From assembly GCA_032622095.1 (NCBI GenBank), contig CP136068.1:151739151-151803150 (forward strand): a stretch of DNA of 64,000 bases. The letters run 5' to 3'. Positions 11,201 to 26,200 of this stretch are shown piece by piece. The position numbers and the translations under genes were made by a program. This DNA comes from Siphonodentalium dalli (Eukaryota; Mollusca; Scaphopoda; Gadilida; Siphonodentaliidae). Each line of letters begins with the position of its first letter. Within the stretch, counting starts at the first letter, position 1. The notes beneath the pieces are model-generated. The model was not told where the DNA came from, searched no databases, and saw nothing but the letters and a program-made list of their open reading frames with translations.

Positions 11201-14200
11201 AGAAGTACTATCTCTCCGTAGGAATGTTTAGAACATTTCAGATTTTCTAAAACATATGCACAACTTCGGTTCCAGTTCCAGTTCCATGGGTATATTAAGA
11301 ACAAAATATTTTGTTTTGTTGTTACAACGGATTCAGGCGAGAGATACCGCCATCTATAGTTAAGTAAACAAGATAGGAATTATCTATATATTTATCGCTG
11401 GAAAGTCTTTTTGTTGAGTGAGGTGTTGGGATATTCAAATTAACAGTATTACATATATGTACTGTTTATATGTATGTCTAGTGGTATAGGGTCATAGTCA
11501 GAAATCATAATGAGGGGCATGTTTAGGAACGAGAATGCGATAGTGTGAACACTGGTATGAAGAAAATTATTCGAGTAGAATTATGATTATGTATCGAGTA
11601 TAACAATTAGAGCAATTCAGCAGGACCCAATCGCATCATAGCACATAGCAGGACCACTTGACCAGGGGGTGTATTTGAAACAGGACAATTAAATATAGTC
11701 CCTCCATCGATAATGGTTTTTAAGCACAGACATACCCTTGAACCGTTTTTTAACCGTACCGGTTACGCATTAGGGGTAGTTCATCCCTGGTTAATTTGCT
11801 ATGGTGTTGGTGAGTTATGCTGATGCAAATTGCAAGGCAGTATTATGCAGAGTTCAGTCCCCTGCTACGCTGAATGTGAGGAAATCATCAATTTTATTAT
11901 TTTAGAATTTTTTAGGTTACAATTCATTCTGCATTATTCTGAGAAACCGAATTGTCCATATTCATTTGAAAATTGGCTAGAGCAAGCCAGATATTCTAAA
12001 TTGTAACTGACAAAACGCTTTTAAAAATGTTAGATTTAATTACGAAAATATAATATAAATGATGGCAGCGTTCAGACCAGCGTGGCGAGGGCACTGAACT
12101 CTATATATATGATGGCAGCATAAAGACCAGCGTGGCTAGGGGACTGAACTCAATATATATGATGGCAGCGTAAAGACCAGCGTGGCTAGGGGACTGAACT
12201 CTATATATATGATGGCAGCGTAAAGACCAGCGTGGCTAGGGGACTGAACTCTATCTTGCAGCTTGATCATGAACCGTTATGTGACGAGTGATCATTATAC
12301 GGTATGTGCTCATGGACGCGACTAGAGGGTCTCTGTTGATGGGTATTCACCCCAAACCTCGAACGAGACTAAACTCGAGAAAGTTCATTTGCACCCTATT
12401 TGGTTTGGTTCGAACTTTCCAACTGGAACATCGAGCTGTCCGACTGTTGGAATGTCCTACCTGTTACCCCCAGGTTGGAAAATGGCCTAAGGATGATGAT
12501 AGTCACGCATTATTCCGATTCCAGAGAATTAAAGTTAATACAAATGGCGGAGCAAGTGCTCAAGACCGAACAGTGTGACTGAAGTCGTAAGTTTTATGAC
12601 TTCATTTAGTTTTTCTCGAAAATATATAATGTTTGTAGAAAGGAATTTGATGCATATATCGACGTATTTCGAATCCGCGGACCATTCAAAATCAAATAAT
12701 ATTAGGTGTATTTTGAAGCGCAAATCGGTATGTGGCTTTAAAAACGGTACGTTTTATTAACAGCAACGTGCTGTCACACCAACATCATAAATGTATATAA
12801 ATCAGCAGGACCCACTAACATCATAGTTAATAAGCAGGGTCACTTGGTAGCAGGGTAATGCGTTTGATGACATGGCGTACACATTTTTACCTGGAAGGAA
12901 TTGTAGAACATCTCGAGGTAGAGATGTATTATATGTTGGGACGGCGGTCCATCCAACCCAATCCCCAGCAGTATAGTTATTATATACAAAACACCAAACA
13001 ACGGAATCAACACCAACGTGAACTTGGCGATTTTCCTGAAAATAAGAATGTATGTTTGGAATTGATGCACCACGAAGTTGACAGAGATAAATGTGTCATT
13101 CGAGAGGATTAGGTTCATGTCAAGCAGACGCAGAATATATATAGAATGGTGAGACTGTCGGTCTATCCCGCGAGTATAAATTATGCCATGAAACTCTACT
13201 CTGGCTATAGATATCATAATCCAACAGTACAAATTCTTGGAACTTTTTGAAGTTTTGACAGGGAACCCTATGAAGTTAAAAATATAACGCGGGGAATATA
13301 TTTCTTAGTTATTATCTGTTCCTTTATAATGTATTTCACTGCAGGTGAAGGTCACAACTCGAAATTTCACGATTTAAGCGATTTCGCTTTGCGTCGCTTA
13401 CAATTATGGAATTTCTCCTCGGTTCAAATATTCAATGTTTATTGCAATATCGATTCAGAAAAGTCACAGACAAGCATGCAATTTCGAGTTGGAAGCTTCA
13501 CCTTCAGTGAAGTACATTGTTAAGGAACAGATAATAACATAGAAATATATTCCCTGCGTTATTTTTTCGACTTTATAAGGTTCCCTGTCAAAACTTCAAA
13601 AAGTTCCAAGGTTTTGTACCGGTGGAATATGACCTCTACGGGCGTTAGACAGCGTAGAGATTCATGGCATGGTCTACCCCACGAGCCTTGGCGAGTTGGG
13701 TAGACCGGCAGGCAATCTAACAAGTGGTGTAAATAATTTTGATGCTATAAAAGTATATTAAAACGGGATATAATTTCCGAAGGGTTTTTGGTTCCTTGAT
13801 ATTGTGTCACAATAATCTCTTGAAACAGACATTTCCAGCCGGATTTTGAGAAAATTCATTTTGAAATATCAGGAACTGTTGGCAAAACGTGCGTCTGGCA
13901 ATTAAAGCGTTCTAATAGATACTATAAATTATCTGGGAATTCAAAATTTTCGGTCCATTAGAACATACTAAATTCGGATTGTTATATGCATCATATATAA
14001 GAGAACGGATTCAACATATATATACCTGAATTTCCTGCGCGTTCTGTGTTCGCTAGCCTTGACCCTTAAGCATAGCACCCGGATTATGTCGAGGAAGAAC
14101 AAGAAATTGACCTGAAACAATGATGTTAACAACCACAATGATGACAACTTTAACAATCGAATATCCACCCTTAGTTAAGTGGTCCTGCTAATGTGTTGTG

Positions 14201-17200
14201 ATGTTGGTGGGTCATGTTTTATGAATCTATCATGCTGGTGGGGAAAAGCGATGCCGTAACCCTTCCATGACTGGAGCTTCCTAAAATGTTGGGAATACCC
14301 TGTGGCAATGCAATCTCTTATATATGCGAGAATCCCATATGAGCCTCGCATATAAAAGCGAATTCATTGGCCGTACAATGTTTACCTTCACGTGTAAGCC
14401 AGTGTATTCTCGCATTTATGCGGAGCTCTCTATGGAAGACTCGCATATATAAGAGAATGCACTGGCACATGATCGTTAATGCTGCACCAGCGTAGCTCCC
14501 GTCATGAAAGGGTTAAGTTGCTCGGGTGAGGCGTCCCGTTGTTGTTCTCACATTGTCATGATACCGTCTATGTCAAATCGGAGTGATTCGGGACGAGCGA
14601 TTGTCTGTATGAAACATTCATGACCATGTATGTGCTAACATACTTTACTATACAAACTGCAGTGGTTGTTGCAAAAGGAAAAAAAACCTATCGTGATTAT
14701 GGTTGGTATGCAACAATCAATGCAGCCGTTATTACAATATCATTAAATATAACGGGGGTTGCGCTGGTGCAGCATTACAAACCCTGTCTCAGTGCATTAT
14801 ATTATATATGCGAGTCACCCACAGAGAGCCTCGCATATATAAGAGAATGCACTGGCTTACAAGGTGAAGATAAATATTGTTAGGCCAATGTATTTTCTTA
14901 TATATGCGATGGTCTTAATGGGAGACTCGCATATATAAAACAATGCATTGGCACAGGGTTTTCGCAAAATTTCAGGAAACTCCAGTCATGGAAGGGCTAA
15001 ATGCTTCATACAGATATGTGCTGAATAATTCCGATTAGGACATCTTAAATGGCAATTGAAGGGAGCTAACCGTATACTGTTTATTAAAAGCATCATTGTG
15101 CGCAACATACATGATATAAGGATGGTAGTATCATTTAACCATGTGTGATATCGCCCATCAAGTTTCTGGAAATATGTGACCCGCCATATCAAATCCAGTC
15201 GTAGGTCGGGATTTTTTTTACCCTGTGCCAATGCATTCTCTTATATATGCGAGTCGACCATAGGTCGCCTCGCATATATAAGAGAATGCATTGGCCTAAC
15301 AATTTTTTATCATTTTTTTTTAAAATAAATGTTTCTGGACAATTTTTAGGACATAAAATATGCGAGGCGACCTATGGTCGACTCGCATATATAAGAGAAT
15401 GCATTGGCACAGGGTAAAAAAAATCCGACTTTCGACTTGATTTGATATGACGGGGTCACATATGTGGACCAAGATCAATTCGTCATCACTTTCTGTGCAG
15501 CACATGATTTGACAGCGAAAGATACGTAATCGACGTTCACGATTAGATAGCGATTGATATGACGGAGATGTTTGAAGAAGTGCTTTTAAAGATCCCATTA
15601 AGTATATTTCGCTATATGTGACCCGCCATATAAAATCCAGACGTAAGTCGGGATTTGTTTTACCCTGTGCCAATGCATTCTCTTATATATGCGAGTCGAC
15701 CATAGGTCGCCTCGCATATATAAGAGAATGCATTGGCCTAACAATTTTTTACAATTTTAATAATTTTTTCTTGTTTTCTTTAACAATTTTATAACTTCAC
15801 CCATACAGAGCCCCAGACAAACATGAGCAAACGACACTCTTCTATATGCTTCTATATATGTGTGGGGCTCCCTGAAGGGTAATGGATGTTTTTTTATTTT
15901 ATGTCCTAAAAATTGTAAGAAACATTTATTTAAAAAAAAAGATAAAAAATTGTTAGGCCAATGCATTCTCTTATATATGCGAGGCGACCTATGGTCGCCT
16001 CGCATATATAAGAGAATGTATTGGCACAGGGTAAAAAAAAATCCCGACTTACGACTGGATTTGATCGTCATTAACATGCACTGATCGCCGTTGAATGAGA
16101 ATAGATATGTCCGAAACAACACGGACTGGTCCCACTTTGAAGCGCCCGTGCGATTTGTCTGTTTGAGTTGCGTGTGGCTAACAATGGGATAATCACTGAA
16201 CTATTCCTTCTCCAGCTTGTGAATTGGTGTGCTTTACGAAAAATAAGGGAACGATTGTAACAATGGGATTGTGCTCTAATGTGTGCAAAAAAAAGTTGCG
16301 TTCATTGTAATGATGTCGAAGACGAGCGTGATTTCTTGTATCATGGACGTGGGCTTCGGCGTTGGTGGTTTCAAACCTAGACATCCAACGGCAAGCTCCG
16401 CACATGAACCAAACGATGCAGACATATTTTACCGACTCGGGGAAATTCCATTTGCAACCGCCTTGGGTTGAAATTTTCCAACTTTTACGTCACGCTTTTC
16501 AACTGTTGAAATATTTCAACATGGCACCTCGTAATATTAATGGATACAAAAAATGTCCAGCTCATGATCATTTTAGGTGAAAAATTGACCGAAGTTGGAA
16601 CATATTCTTCTGTTGGTCTGAAAACAACAACACATCTCAAACTTCCTGTCTGTCTGTGATTACTTATCGCAATGTATTGAGTTTGTTCTTAGTTGAGAAA
16701 TTTTGACCTAGATGCGACCATATTTTAAACTAGAAGAAAATACACCTTGTAATAAACACATCTGTTGACCAGAATGAAAGGTCGTTGAGCACACATTTGC
16801 AGAGAAACCTGGAGTCTTTGGGCGTTGTTATGTTGTGTTATGTTGTGTTATGTTGTGTTATGTTGTGTTATGTTGTGTTGTGTTGTGTTATGTTGTGTTA
16901 TGTCTCACGAACGTTTTAAAGGCCGTTTAATTTTCGAGTCACAGATTTTTATTTTTTTATAGTGCCTTGATATACGGTTTTAATAACAATATATACCATA
17001 AGATATGCTTAAAATTCTACAATTCACCACTATTTGAAACGTCTGTGTCTCAGAAGATGTCAATAGAGAAATAGAAAATAGCTGAAATCATAGAAAAATT
17101 ACCCCCGTTATAACTCCCAGAATGCAACATAATTCAAACTAAAAATGTATTTCAATAGAAGGGGAATAACTTTGTATCTTAAGATATAGAGTTATTCCCC

Positions 17201-20200
17201 TTCATTGAAAATAATGATTAACTTCAGCATAGAACTCCAAGTCGGTATCTGAACAATAACAACATGTTCACTGTTTATAACACCGATTATGTTGATAATA
17301 TAATGTTTTGGAGCTTCCTCTTTTTAAATGGTATAGAATAGAATATGGCATATTTTTTATATAAAATTATCTGGAGTTTCGAAAATTAAGTGGACCTTTA
17401 ATTGCGGATAAACTCACCGCAATAGATGTGACGATTGGACCCTTCATGATCCAGTAAAATTCAGAAACCGGATGAATATTCCAACAACTGAAACGAAATA
17501 AGCAAAGCATTAGGATAGGGTAGCATGTGAGTATATATCTGCATTATACATGTCAACAATACATAATGCGCGCAAACAATCCTTGAAATAGTATGTCTGT
17601 CATTTGCATAATGAGGCCTCCAGAAGGTGAATTTAGGCCTCAATTACTATAGGAGACCTAGGATCAGATTGAAGCTCCCAAATTGAAGTTGGTGATGTTC
17701 ACCCATTAGTCAACTCGATTATGCATTTTATATTCTGCAAATTGGGGGATATATAAATAGTACAGAAGGGGGAAATTAACCAAAAGACTGTTAATACTTC
17801 CCCATAAGATGTAAATATAATGAGGTCCCCAGAGGGTGACTTTACTGATTCTAGCCCACTGCATTGCGGGGTAGCATCACTAAATTCACCCTCTGGGGAC
17901 CTGGTTCTGCAAATGACTGACACAATATTTCAAGAGTTGCGGAGCAAATGCACATGTGTAACGATGTACAATTGTACATGTATGTTTGGGTAATATAGAC
18001 ATATGTCCCATTACACCGCAATGTGGACTATTTTTTATAGATGGGACATTTTATAGATGGGACTATATCAACACGTGAGTCATATGTATGATTTAGAGAC
18101 AAATCTACTGGAAACGTCAGGACTAAGCGCGATGAATGTAGCGAAACCGTATAATCGGACTGAGGTACAATGACCCGGGCCCAGATCCTATGTCACTAAT
18201 TTAATATCTAAACCTGCGGCTCAGCAGTTTGTATATCTGCTATCTAGAACCGTGCAGTGGACTCAGACGCAGGGATGTGGCTAGAGGGGGTGTGGGGTGT
18301 CTCACCCCCCCCCCCAGCAGAGAGCTATATTTTCAATAGTTGGAAATTCCTAATTTCAGGTAAAAACAATTTATTGGGGGGAATTTATTGTTTTTCGACC
18401 TATATTTGCATATGTTCCTGTTTTTTGTCAAAAATTTTGACAGAAATGGTCATCAGTTGGAAATTTTCCAACCTTAAGGAGGTGACAGGTTGGAAATTTC
18501 CAACACTTGGAAAGCTTGTGTCCTGGTCCCTCCCCCGTGGCCAGTCAAAAACTTCTAGTTAATTTAAGAAAACAATATTGTCATACATTGTCATTGGAAT
18601 TGTCATCAGTTGGACATTTTCCAACCTACGTGGGGGTATAGGGTTTGAAATTTCCAACAGTAGGAAGGTTTGAGGCTAGTCTAGATGTTAGGATTTTGCG
18701 ATTTTCTTGTTCAGATTTCAAAATTTTCGCACACCATGCCGAACCATGGTCGGCCCGGTGTTTCCTGGTCTGTTGTCGGTAAAATTGTGCATTTGTCTGG
18801 AATTAGATCACTAGTTGTTTTTTTGGGGGCAATTTTCAGGTTAAAATATGTCATTGCCCCATCCACATGGCCAATACAAAACTGCTAATTAGTTTAGCAA
18901 AACAATATTTTACTACATTTGGTCAAACTTGTAGACAGACATAAATGGTCATCAGTTGAAGAATTTTCCAACCTGAGGGGGAGCATGAGGTTTGAAATTT
19001 CCAACACTAGGAAAGCTTCAGTTGAGGCCAGTCTAGATGCTAGGATTTGAGATTTTCTTGTATAGTTTTCAAAATTTTCTCACACCGGGCCGAACAACCA
19101 TGGTCGGCCCGGTGTTTCCTGGTCTGTTGTCCTTAGCTTTGTGCATTTGTCTGGAATTTTTTTTGGGGGGGGGGGGCAATTTTCAGGTTAAAATATCTTA
19201 ATGTTCTCATACTGGGAAAATAGAAGCATGGCTTATGAATATATAGAGGCCTGAGCATGAGGTACAAGGGGGGGGTGCAAATGGAATTATGCAAAAAGTT
19301 GTGTTGGTGCGATTCCGATTCAAGGGGGGGGGGTGCAAATGGAATTATGCAAAAATGTTGGTGTGATTCCGACTCAAGGGGGGGGGGTGCAGTTGGAAAT
19401 TCCCAAGGTGGATACCCCCCCCCCCCCCCCAGCGGAGACCCTCTAGCCACATCCCTGCTCAGACGCTCCACTATCTGTTCCCTGCAACTCCACGACGTAA
19501 CGCTTCCGCCATCAGAGTCCAGTAAGTGCCATCATGTTAGAAGGTAAGCTCCATGCAGAGTGAAGTCCCCTACACAGGACTTACCGTTGTCCGTACCTAC
19601 ACGTAATGCGAAGGATTGTCACATTTATGTATTTGAGACTTTCTCTCTCAATAGTCATTTGAAAATTGTCCAGATCAAGCCAGAATGAATTGTAACTGAC
19701 AAAACATTTCAATAACAGAAATAGCGAAGGGACTGAATTCTGTTTTGCAGCTTGGTTAGGAGGCGGAGCGTTATGCCTTAGCATAAAGGAGGCTGAGTGC
19801 TAGGAACGTGTCCATGAATCAGCTCGATATCTGTTGCATGGGTTATTGACCTTACGAGTGAAAATGATTATATGGAATACTATTAGGGCCACTTCCTAAT
19901 GGCGCTTTCGGCGCGCGCCGAAAGCGACAAAAGGTGCGCCATTAGTAACGCGCCGAAAGCGACAAAATGTGCGCCGTTATGGCGCACTTTGTGTCGCTTT
20001 CGCCGCGCGTGCCGAAAGCGACAAAATGTGCGATATTAGCGCATGTTTCGGCGCGCCGAAAGCGACAAAAAGTGCGCCATTAGCGCATGATTCGGCGCGC
20101 GCCACAAGCGACAAAATGTGAGCCTAATATCGCACATTTTGTCGCTTTCGGCTCGAGCGCCGAAGGCGCCGAAAGCGACAAGCGCCGTAACGGCGCACAT

Positions 20201-23200
20201 TTTGTCGCTTTCGGCGCGTTACTAATGGCGCACTTTTTGTAGCTTTCGGCGCGCGCCGAAAGCGCCATTAGGAAGTGGCCCTAATAGTATTCCATAGGAT
20301 TATGTGCATTTTTCGAACATATATTAAATGGTTGGGGTTTTGTTTGATATTCAAAATCGGGGCACAATCGAAACCTATTGTCCTTGTAAATTTCAGTTAT
20401 CAATACGAGTTTTTATTGAGTAGTGATTTCTGAATGTGAATTGCTACAGCACGTGTACTAGATTATCTCGTCAGAGAAACGTGTGTATATGTTTTAAACA
20501 AATTTAAAATTTAATATCAAAACCGCTTTGGGTTAGAGAGTTGATTTGTGACGTAGGTTCCTCGCCCTGAAGACGGACGCTCGGATTATATATTCATAAT
20601 TTGATAGTTGTCATCACATGTAGAAGGGCACTTCTCATTGGCCGAATCTTCTCTCCTGCTCAAATAAAATGGGAAATTGAATGATATTCAATGAAATAAA
20701 ATAAAATAATAAGTCACCTTTGCTATAAAGATAGGAATGAATAAATCGGTGTTTGTATACACAGAATGATGCCACCACTGTTCAAGTGGTCCTGCTAATG
20801 TGCTATGATGCTGCTGAATTGATATTTATAATATTAGGGCAAACTGATGCTACTTAGAAAAAGTAGCGTTATTTTTTTTCTTCTAAATTTGGCATTTGTC
20901 ATCTTCGCGGTGTTCGGACAATCTGAACATATCAAAGAAAAACAGTTATGTGTATCGAACATTCATAGACATATATACATATTTTTGCAAAATATTAAAA
21001 TACTGGTTGTATTAGTTGTCACAAATCAACTCTACTCAAAATGGCTATTCGCGTTGTTTTACAAACAACAGAGCAGCCATTATTAATATTTTCACAAATA
21101 TATATATTCTTGAATGTTTCATACAAACACGGGCTTTTTCTCAAATCGTTCGGTTTAGCCACATCGCGCAAATGACAACTTTAGAAAAAATAACTGTACT
21201 TCTTCGTAACGCCATCAGTTGTCGCTACCAGCATCATAGCACGTTAGCATGACCACTTGACCAGGCGTGGACCCGTGAGTATCATATATCTCACACACAC
21301 ACACACCCTCACACACACACCCTCTCACACACACAACTGGATCTGAATAACAAGAGACATATAACAGGGGTGAAGGAGATACATGCAGAACAAGGAAAAT
21401 ATAGAGCTGGAGAAAAGAGCGCGAGAGAGGAAGGTGGAGAAAGAAGTTCACGAATTTCGGAACTAATATAATTTATAACTGTATATAACTTATTCTTCGA
21501 TACTTACAACACATCGTTGAGCGTTGCTCTGACAATGGCCCACGGGACGACAAACATAAATGGCAGACCTGTAAAGATGATACAAAGATGATACAAAGAT
21601 GATACAAAGATGATACAAAGATGATACAAAGATGATACAAAGATGATACAAAGATGATACAAAGATGATACAAAGATGATACAAAGATGATACAAAGATG
21701 ATACAAAGATGATACAAAGATGATACAAAGATGATACAAAGATGATACAAAGATGATACAAAGATGATACAAAGATGATATCTGTGTGTGATTCACTCTT
21801 ATAAAAAAAATAACTTTCGGAATGTGGCATATTATGCATATATACCAGATCAAGCACATCCTGCATTCAACAATTATGGTTGCATTTCATAGTTTTTTTC
21901 ACTTCATATCGGCTTAATTCAATGAAATAAGTACAGAACATGTCTTTAATATTTTCGCGGCGACCATAGTGCAAGAACTGAATTCCAGGGACCCCCCCCC
22001 CCCCCCCTCGACGACGATGACCGGTGAACATTCCGCACGGTTTTCCACTCTCAGACGAGAATGGCTGATTATAAGCATACGACCAATACAATGCGGGGGA
22101 ATCCAATATCGCCCGCTTTTATATTCGTCATGATTCAAAATATGGATGAACTATCAGACTCAATCTGTGTTGTTCATCTTTGTGGGGCCGTGACTCGACA
22201 ATCGTCGTGACGACAATTAAACGGGAAATCAAAAAAGGCAAGTCGCCCCGAGATGCAATACGAACAAGCGCACGATAATATCGTCATTATTGTCGCCTAA
22301 TAGCTATTGGCTGCGTAATGAAAATACGGAGTCGAACTTCCTGTACCCCTTCCTGTTATGGTCAAGAACAATTACAATTTACTCCCTCGTTCAGATAGGT
22401 TGAAGGTTGTTGCTCGCAGTACATGTTGTCATTTGGTGGTATTTTCGTATATTCTGTGGTGGTTAGCAATACGACGATGTGGCGTTAAAATGATTGCTGT
22501 GTTAGGCACTGTTCACACACGTCACAAAATGCTCCGGCGAGGGACAATATGTGGGTAATGTCGGCGTTTTGATTGTCACACAGAGAGCGGCGAGACGATT
22601 GGTCTTAGTCCTATGGTTTTGACACATGCTCCCTCGTTGCTTCCCACTTGAGCTGCATTTTACTTACACACCGAGCGAGCAGAGCAGAGCATTTACCCTG
22701 CAGTTAACATGTTGTTATATCGTCTCACTTGATGTGTGAAAATAATCAAAACAAACCGCCAATACGACCTAACTGCGGTTGTTAACCGAGGAAGAGAGCA
22801 GCGTTTGTAAACAGTACCTTATATATGTATATATCACATGATAGAAACCACCCCTATTATATATTTTAAAAGCCGTTACATATTTCCGTATCTGTCACTA
22901 GTGATGAATAGGCGTCTTGGCATCGCGACAACAACATTACCGCGCGCCGCGTCATTACATTGATTCAAGCGGATTAATACTATTTTGAAAAGCCGCGCAT
23001 GACACGAACACCAGACAATGCAAAATGATTGCTATGTTCATTAAAGTTAAAATCTGGTCCAACATCGTTCACTAACGAAAATAGATACGAAAAACAAAGC
23101 GGTAAATGGTGGACTATGTATTCCGTCGCCAGCCCGAGCGCGCAATACTGTCGTATACGATTGTGAAGCGTCTCAGCCAAGGCTGTAGATATATACATTT

Positions 23201-26200
23201 TTGCGGTTTCTTACAACTCGTTGTGAATCAAATTTATCAAACTCATTTCACAGAATGTTATATCCCAACATAACGAGTTGGGGGTTTTCTATATATATGC
23301 CACCCAAACGCGTTAGTGACGACACGATATCACACACAAAAAGGCGGACACGTGCTTTATACTCTGGTTATACAGAGTAACTGACAATTGGAATGGTGAC
23401 GTGGTGTCCATTAGTAGCCATCATATACTTGACATATTTCGCACAATGAAAAACTACTGACAAGAATTACGAATAGGGTGCTATATATGATACTAGCATA
23501 TATAATAGAATGCATTGGCACAGTGCTTTCATACAATTTCGGGAAACTCCAATCACGGAAGGATATTATTAATGCACTCACCCCAACCTAGTCCGATGTA
23601 GAATTTCACCCCCTTCCGCTCCGTGTACAGCGTTCTGTAGATGAGCATGTGTAGGTATAGTCCCTCCATGAATATCCACATGTAGCTGGCGCCCAAGGAG
23701 TAGTGGAACACTGTGAATAGGAGTTTACACTCCCAATGCTGATAAACAGAGACGTGATCGGTATATAGATATAACGACTCATGGATGTGAACTGGTTAAC
23801 GTTATTGAACGAGCTTCATGTGACGCGATGGTAAAACGAGAACCAGAGGTTCGAGATTTCCCTCGAGGCACAACAGACGAGTGCAATAACGTTATCATGT
23901 TCACACAACTATGTTGTTCTATGTTTATTGCACAATGCACACTCTGAACTTGTAGCATGCAGCATACTGAAATGTACGTGGATATTGCTGTTTTTAATGG
24001 AACAAACTTGTGACTTGTGTAAACTATGGCATCCATTTAGCCCTTTACCCAACAAACCGGCCAAAACCGGCCAAATAAAGCTTCAACAGCCTAAAATATC
24101 TCCGGTCTGTCTCAATAGAACCATACAAATATGGATATCATTGGAACCGGCTCCTTGACCACATTGTGATAGTTACAGTTAGCCCTGTGCCAATGCATTC
24201 TCTTATATATGCGAGTCGACCATAGGTCGCCTCGCATATATAAGAGAATGCATTGGCCTAAAACAATCTTTTTTTAACACTTTTTACCATTTTTTCTTAC
24301 ATTCTTTAACAATTTTATAATTTTTAATGTGTTAAGCCAATGCATTCTCTTATATATGCGAGGCGACCTATGGTCGACTCGCATATATAAGAGAATGCAT
24401 TTGCACAGGGCCCTTCTGTTGGGTAAAGGGTTAATGAAGACAAAAAAATCTGTAAAAGTTGGAGTCGTTCATGACGTTTTCAACGTAATACATTTATATC
24501 GTTCAAGAACAAGACAGCTTTTTTATTGAAAGTTTTGAAATCTTCTGTATTTGGTAACAATGAACAACAAATGAGTGTGCAATAAATGATACTACCGCAG
24601 AGGCATACATTATTATAGTATTATACAAATGCGTGACATTTTTATCTTTTCTTTTGAAAGTGATATTCTGTATAGAATACAGAGTAGCCAATTTTATACA
24701 TCAACCACAACTTGTAAGCGACTGCAGGACCCGCTGTGGTAATATTTACCATTTTCCATATTTTAGCGGTCATTTTGAGCCAAAGTAAGAATTTTGGTTC
24801 CAGTGAGTTGGAATAGTCATAGTTAATTATATGGCTCACTTACATTACAAAGTTCTGTTCATTTCTTGTTGAAATATGACTAGAATCCCAATTGTGATTT
24901 TTTGGTGAAATTTTATACCGCGTTCTGTAAAATCGAATTTATGAGGGATCGGAAGTGGCTACGACCCCAATAATTGCATATTTAATTGATCCAATGATCA
25001 GTTAATATACAAAACACAAAATAAAGTCAGATTACTCAACCAGTTACAAACAGCATGAACTGATCTAGTAGATATTTGTGAATGAAACGTCATATTTTCA
25101 ACTTTCGGCGGCCATTTTGGTGGCCATCTTGGATGGTGAGTTTAAATTTTGGCCCGAACAAAGTGTCATTATTTCTTAGCTTCACGAAAATATATACATT
25201 TGTATACATTTTACCAGATTTTTCCGCTATAATTTGCATAAAACTGACTTAGGGTCTGGTCTGAAAAACGGCGGCCATGATGGACGCCATCTTGTCTGGA
25301 GTCTACACGGCCACTTTTTGTTCTTGTTAACATTGCTTAAAAGTTGAAGGACATAATAAGGAACAAAATGAGTTGGGTGAAGTTAAGTCCCATGGGGCGG
25401 GGGGTGCAAGGGTACCCATATTAGCTCCCGGACTAAATAGAGTTATCACCATTCCGACTGAAATCAGGACATTCATTTCGAAATATATAACACTAACATC
25501 GCGTGGCACGTGTTACTTCGATTGGATATCAATCGCTGTCTAATCGTTAATCACGATTAAGTATATTTCGCTATCTAATCGTGTGCGTATTAGGTGTAAT
25601 CTATGATACATACGCTGCCCTCCTCGATGAAGACCACGTGACCGCCCGGGTCGTATCGGACATCCTTATCCAGACCGAGGCCGTGGACGATGATGCTGTC
25701 TTTGAGCAAACTCATGAATGACCGCAGCATGAACGCCAGGAAGAGGTTGATGTGTAGCGTGTTGCTTTTACATTTCAGTCGCCTGAAATGTGATGTATTT
25801 GGTCTCCATTAATTTGTCGGTGTATATGTCATGAGTACAATGCAGCAGTGCAAATGTGATGCATTTGCACCTATACGCCAATGATTAGAGACCTTTGGCA
25901 AAATCACTATTACGATTAGGTTTAGGATATATTGTCACAGTAAGGTGGACACTATCACAAAAATTACATGCGATGGTTAACTGGTGAGACGGTATATGCC
26001 CCACTATATTCAGTTATATACTCATATATTTGATGGAAATGTAATGTGCGTCTCTTTCAGATCCCATGTTCTTATCCGCGTCGTATACACTACATAGATA
26101 AAGTTAGAGCGCCAGTGGCACACCCTTGACACGTCTGCACACAATTAACCCTTTACCCAACAAACCGGCCAAAAACGCCCAAATAAAGCTTCAACAGCCT

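Noticed and set aside
21473-21866. Overlapping minus-strand frames encoding repeated SSLYHLCIIFV
   Set aside because: Product of an 11-bp minisatellite that is open in all frames; only the last 61 bp (the TM4 exon) are coding.
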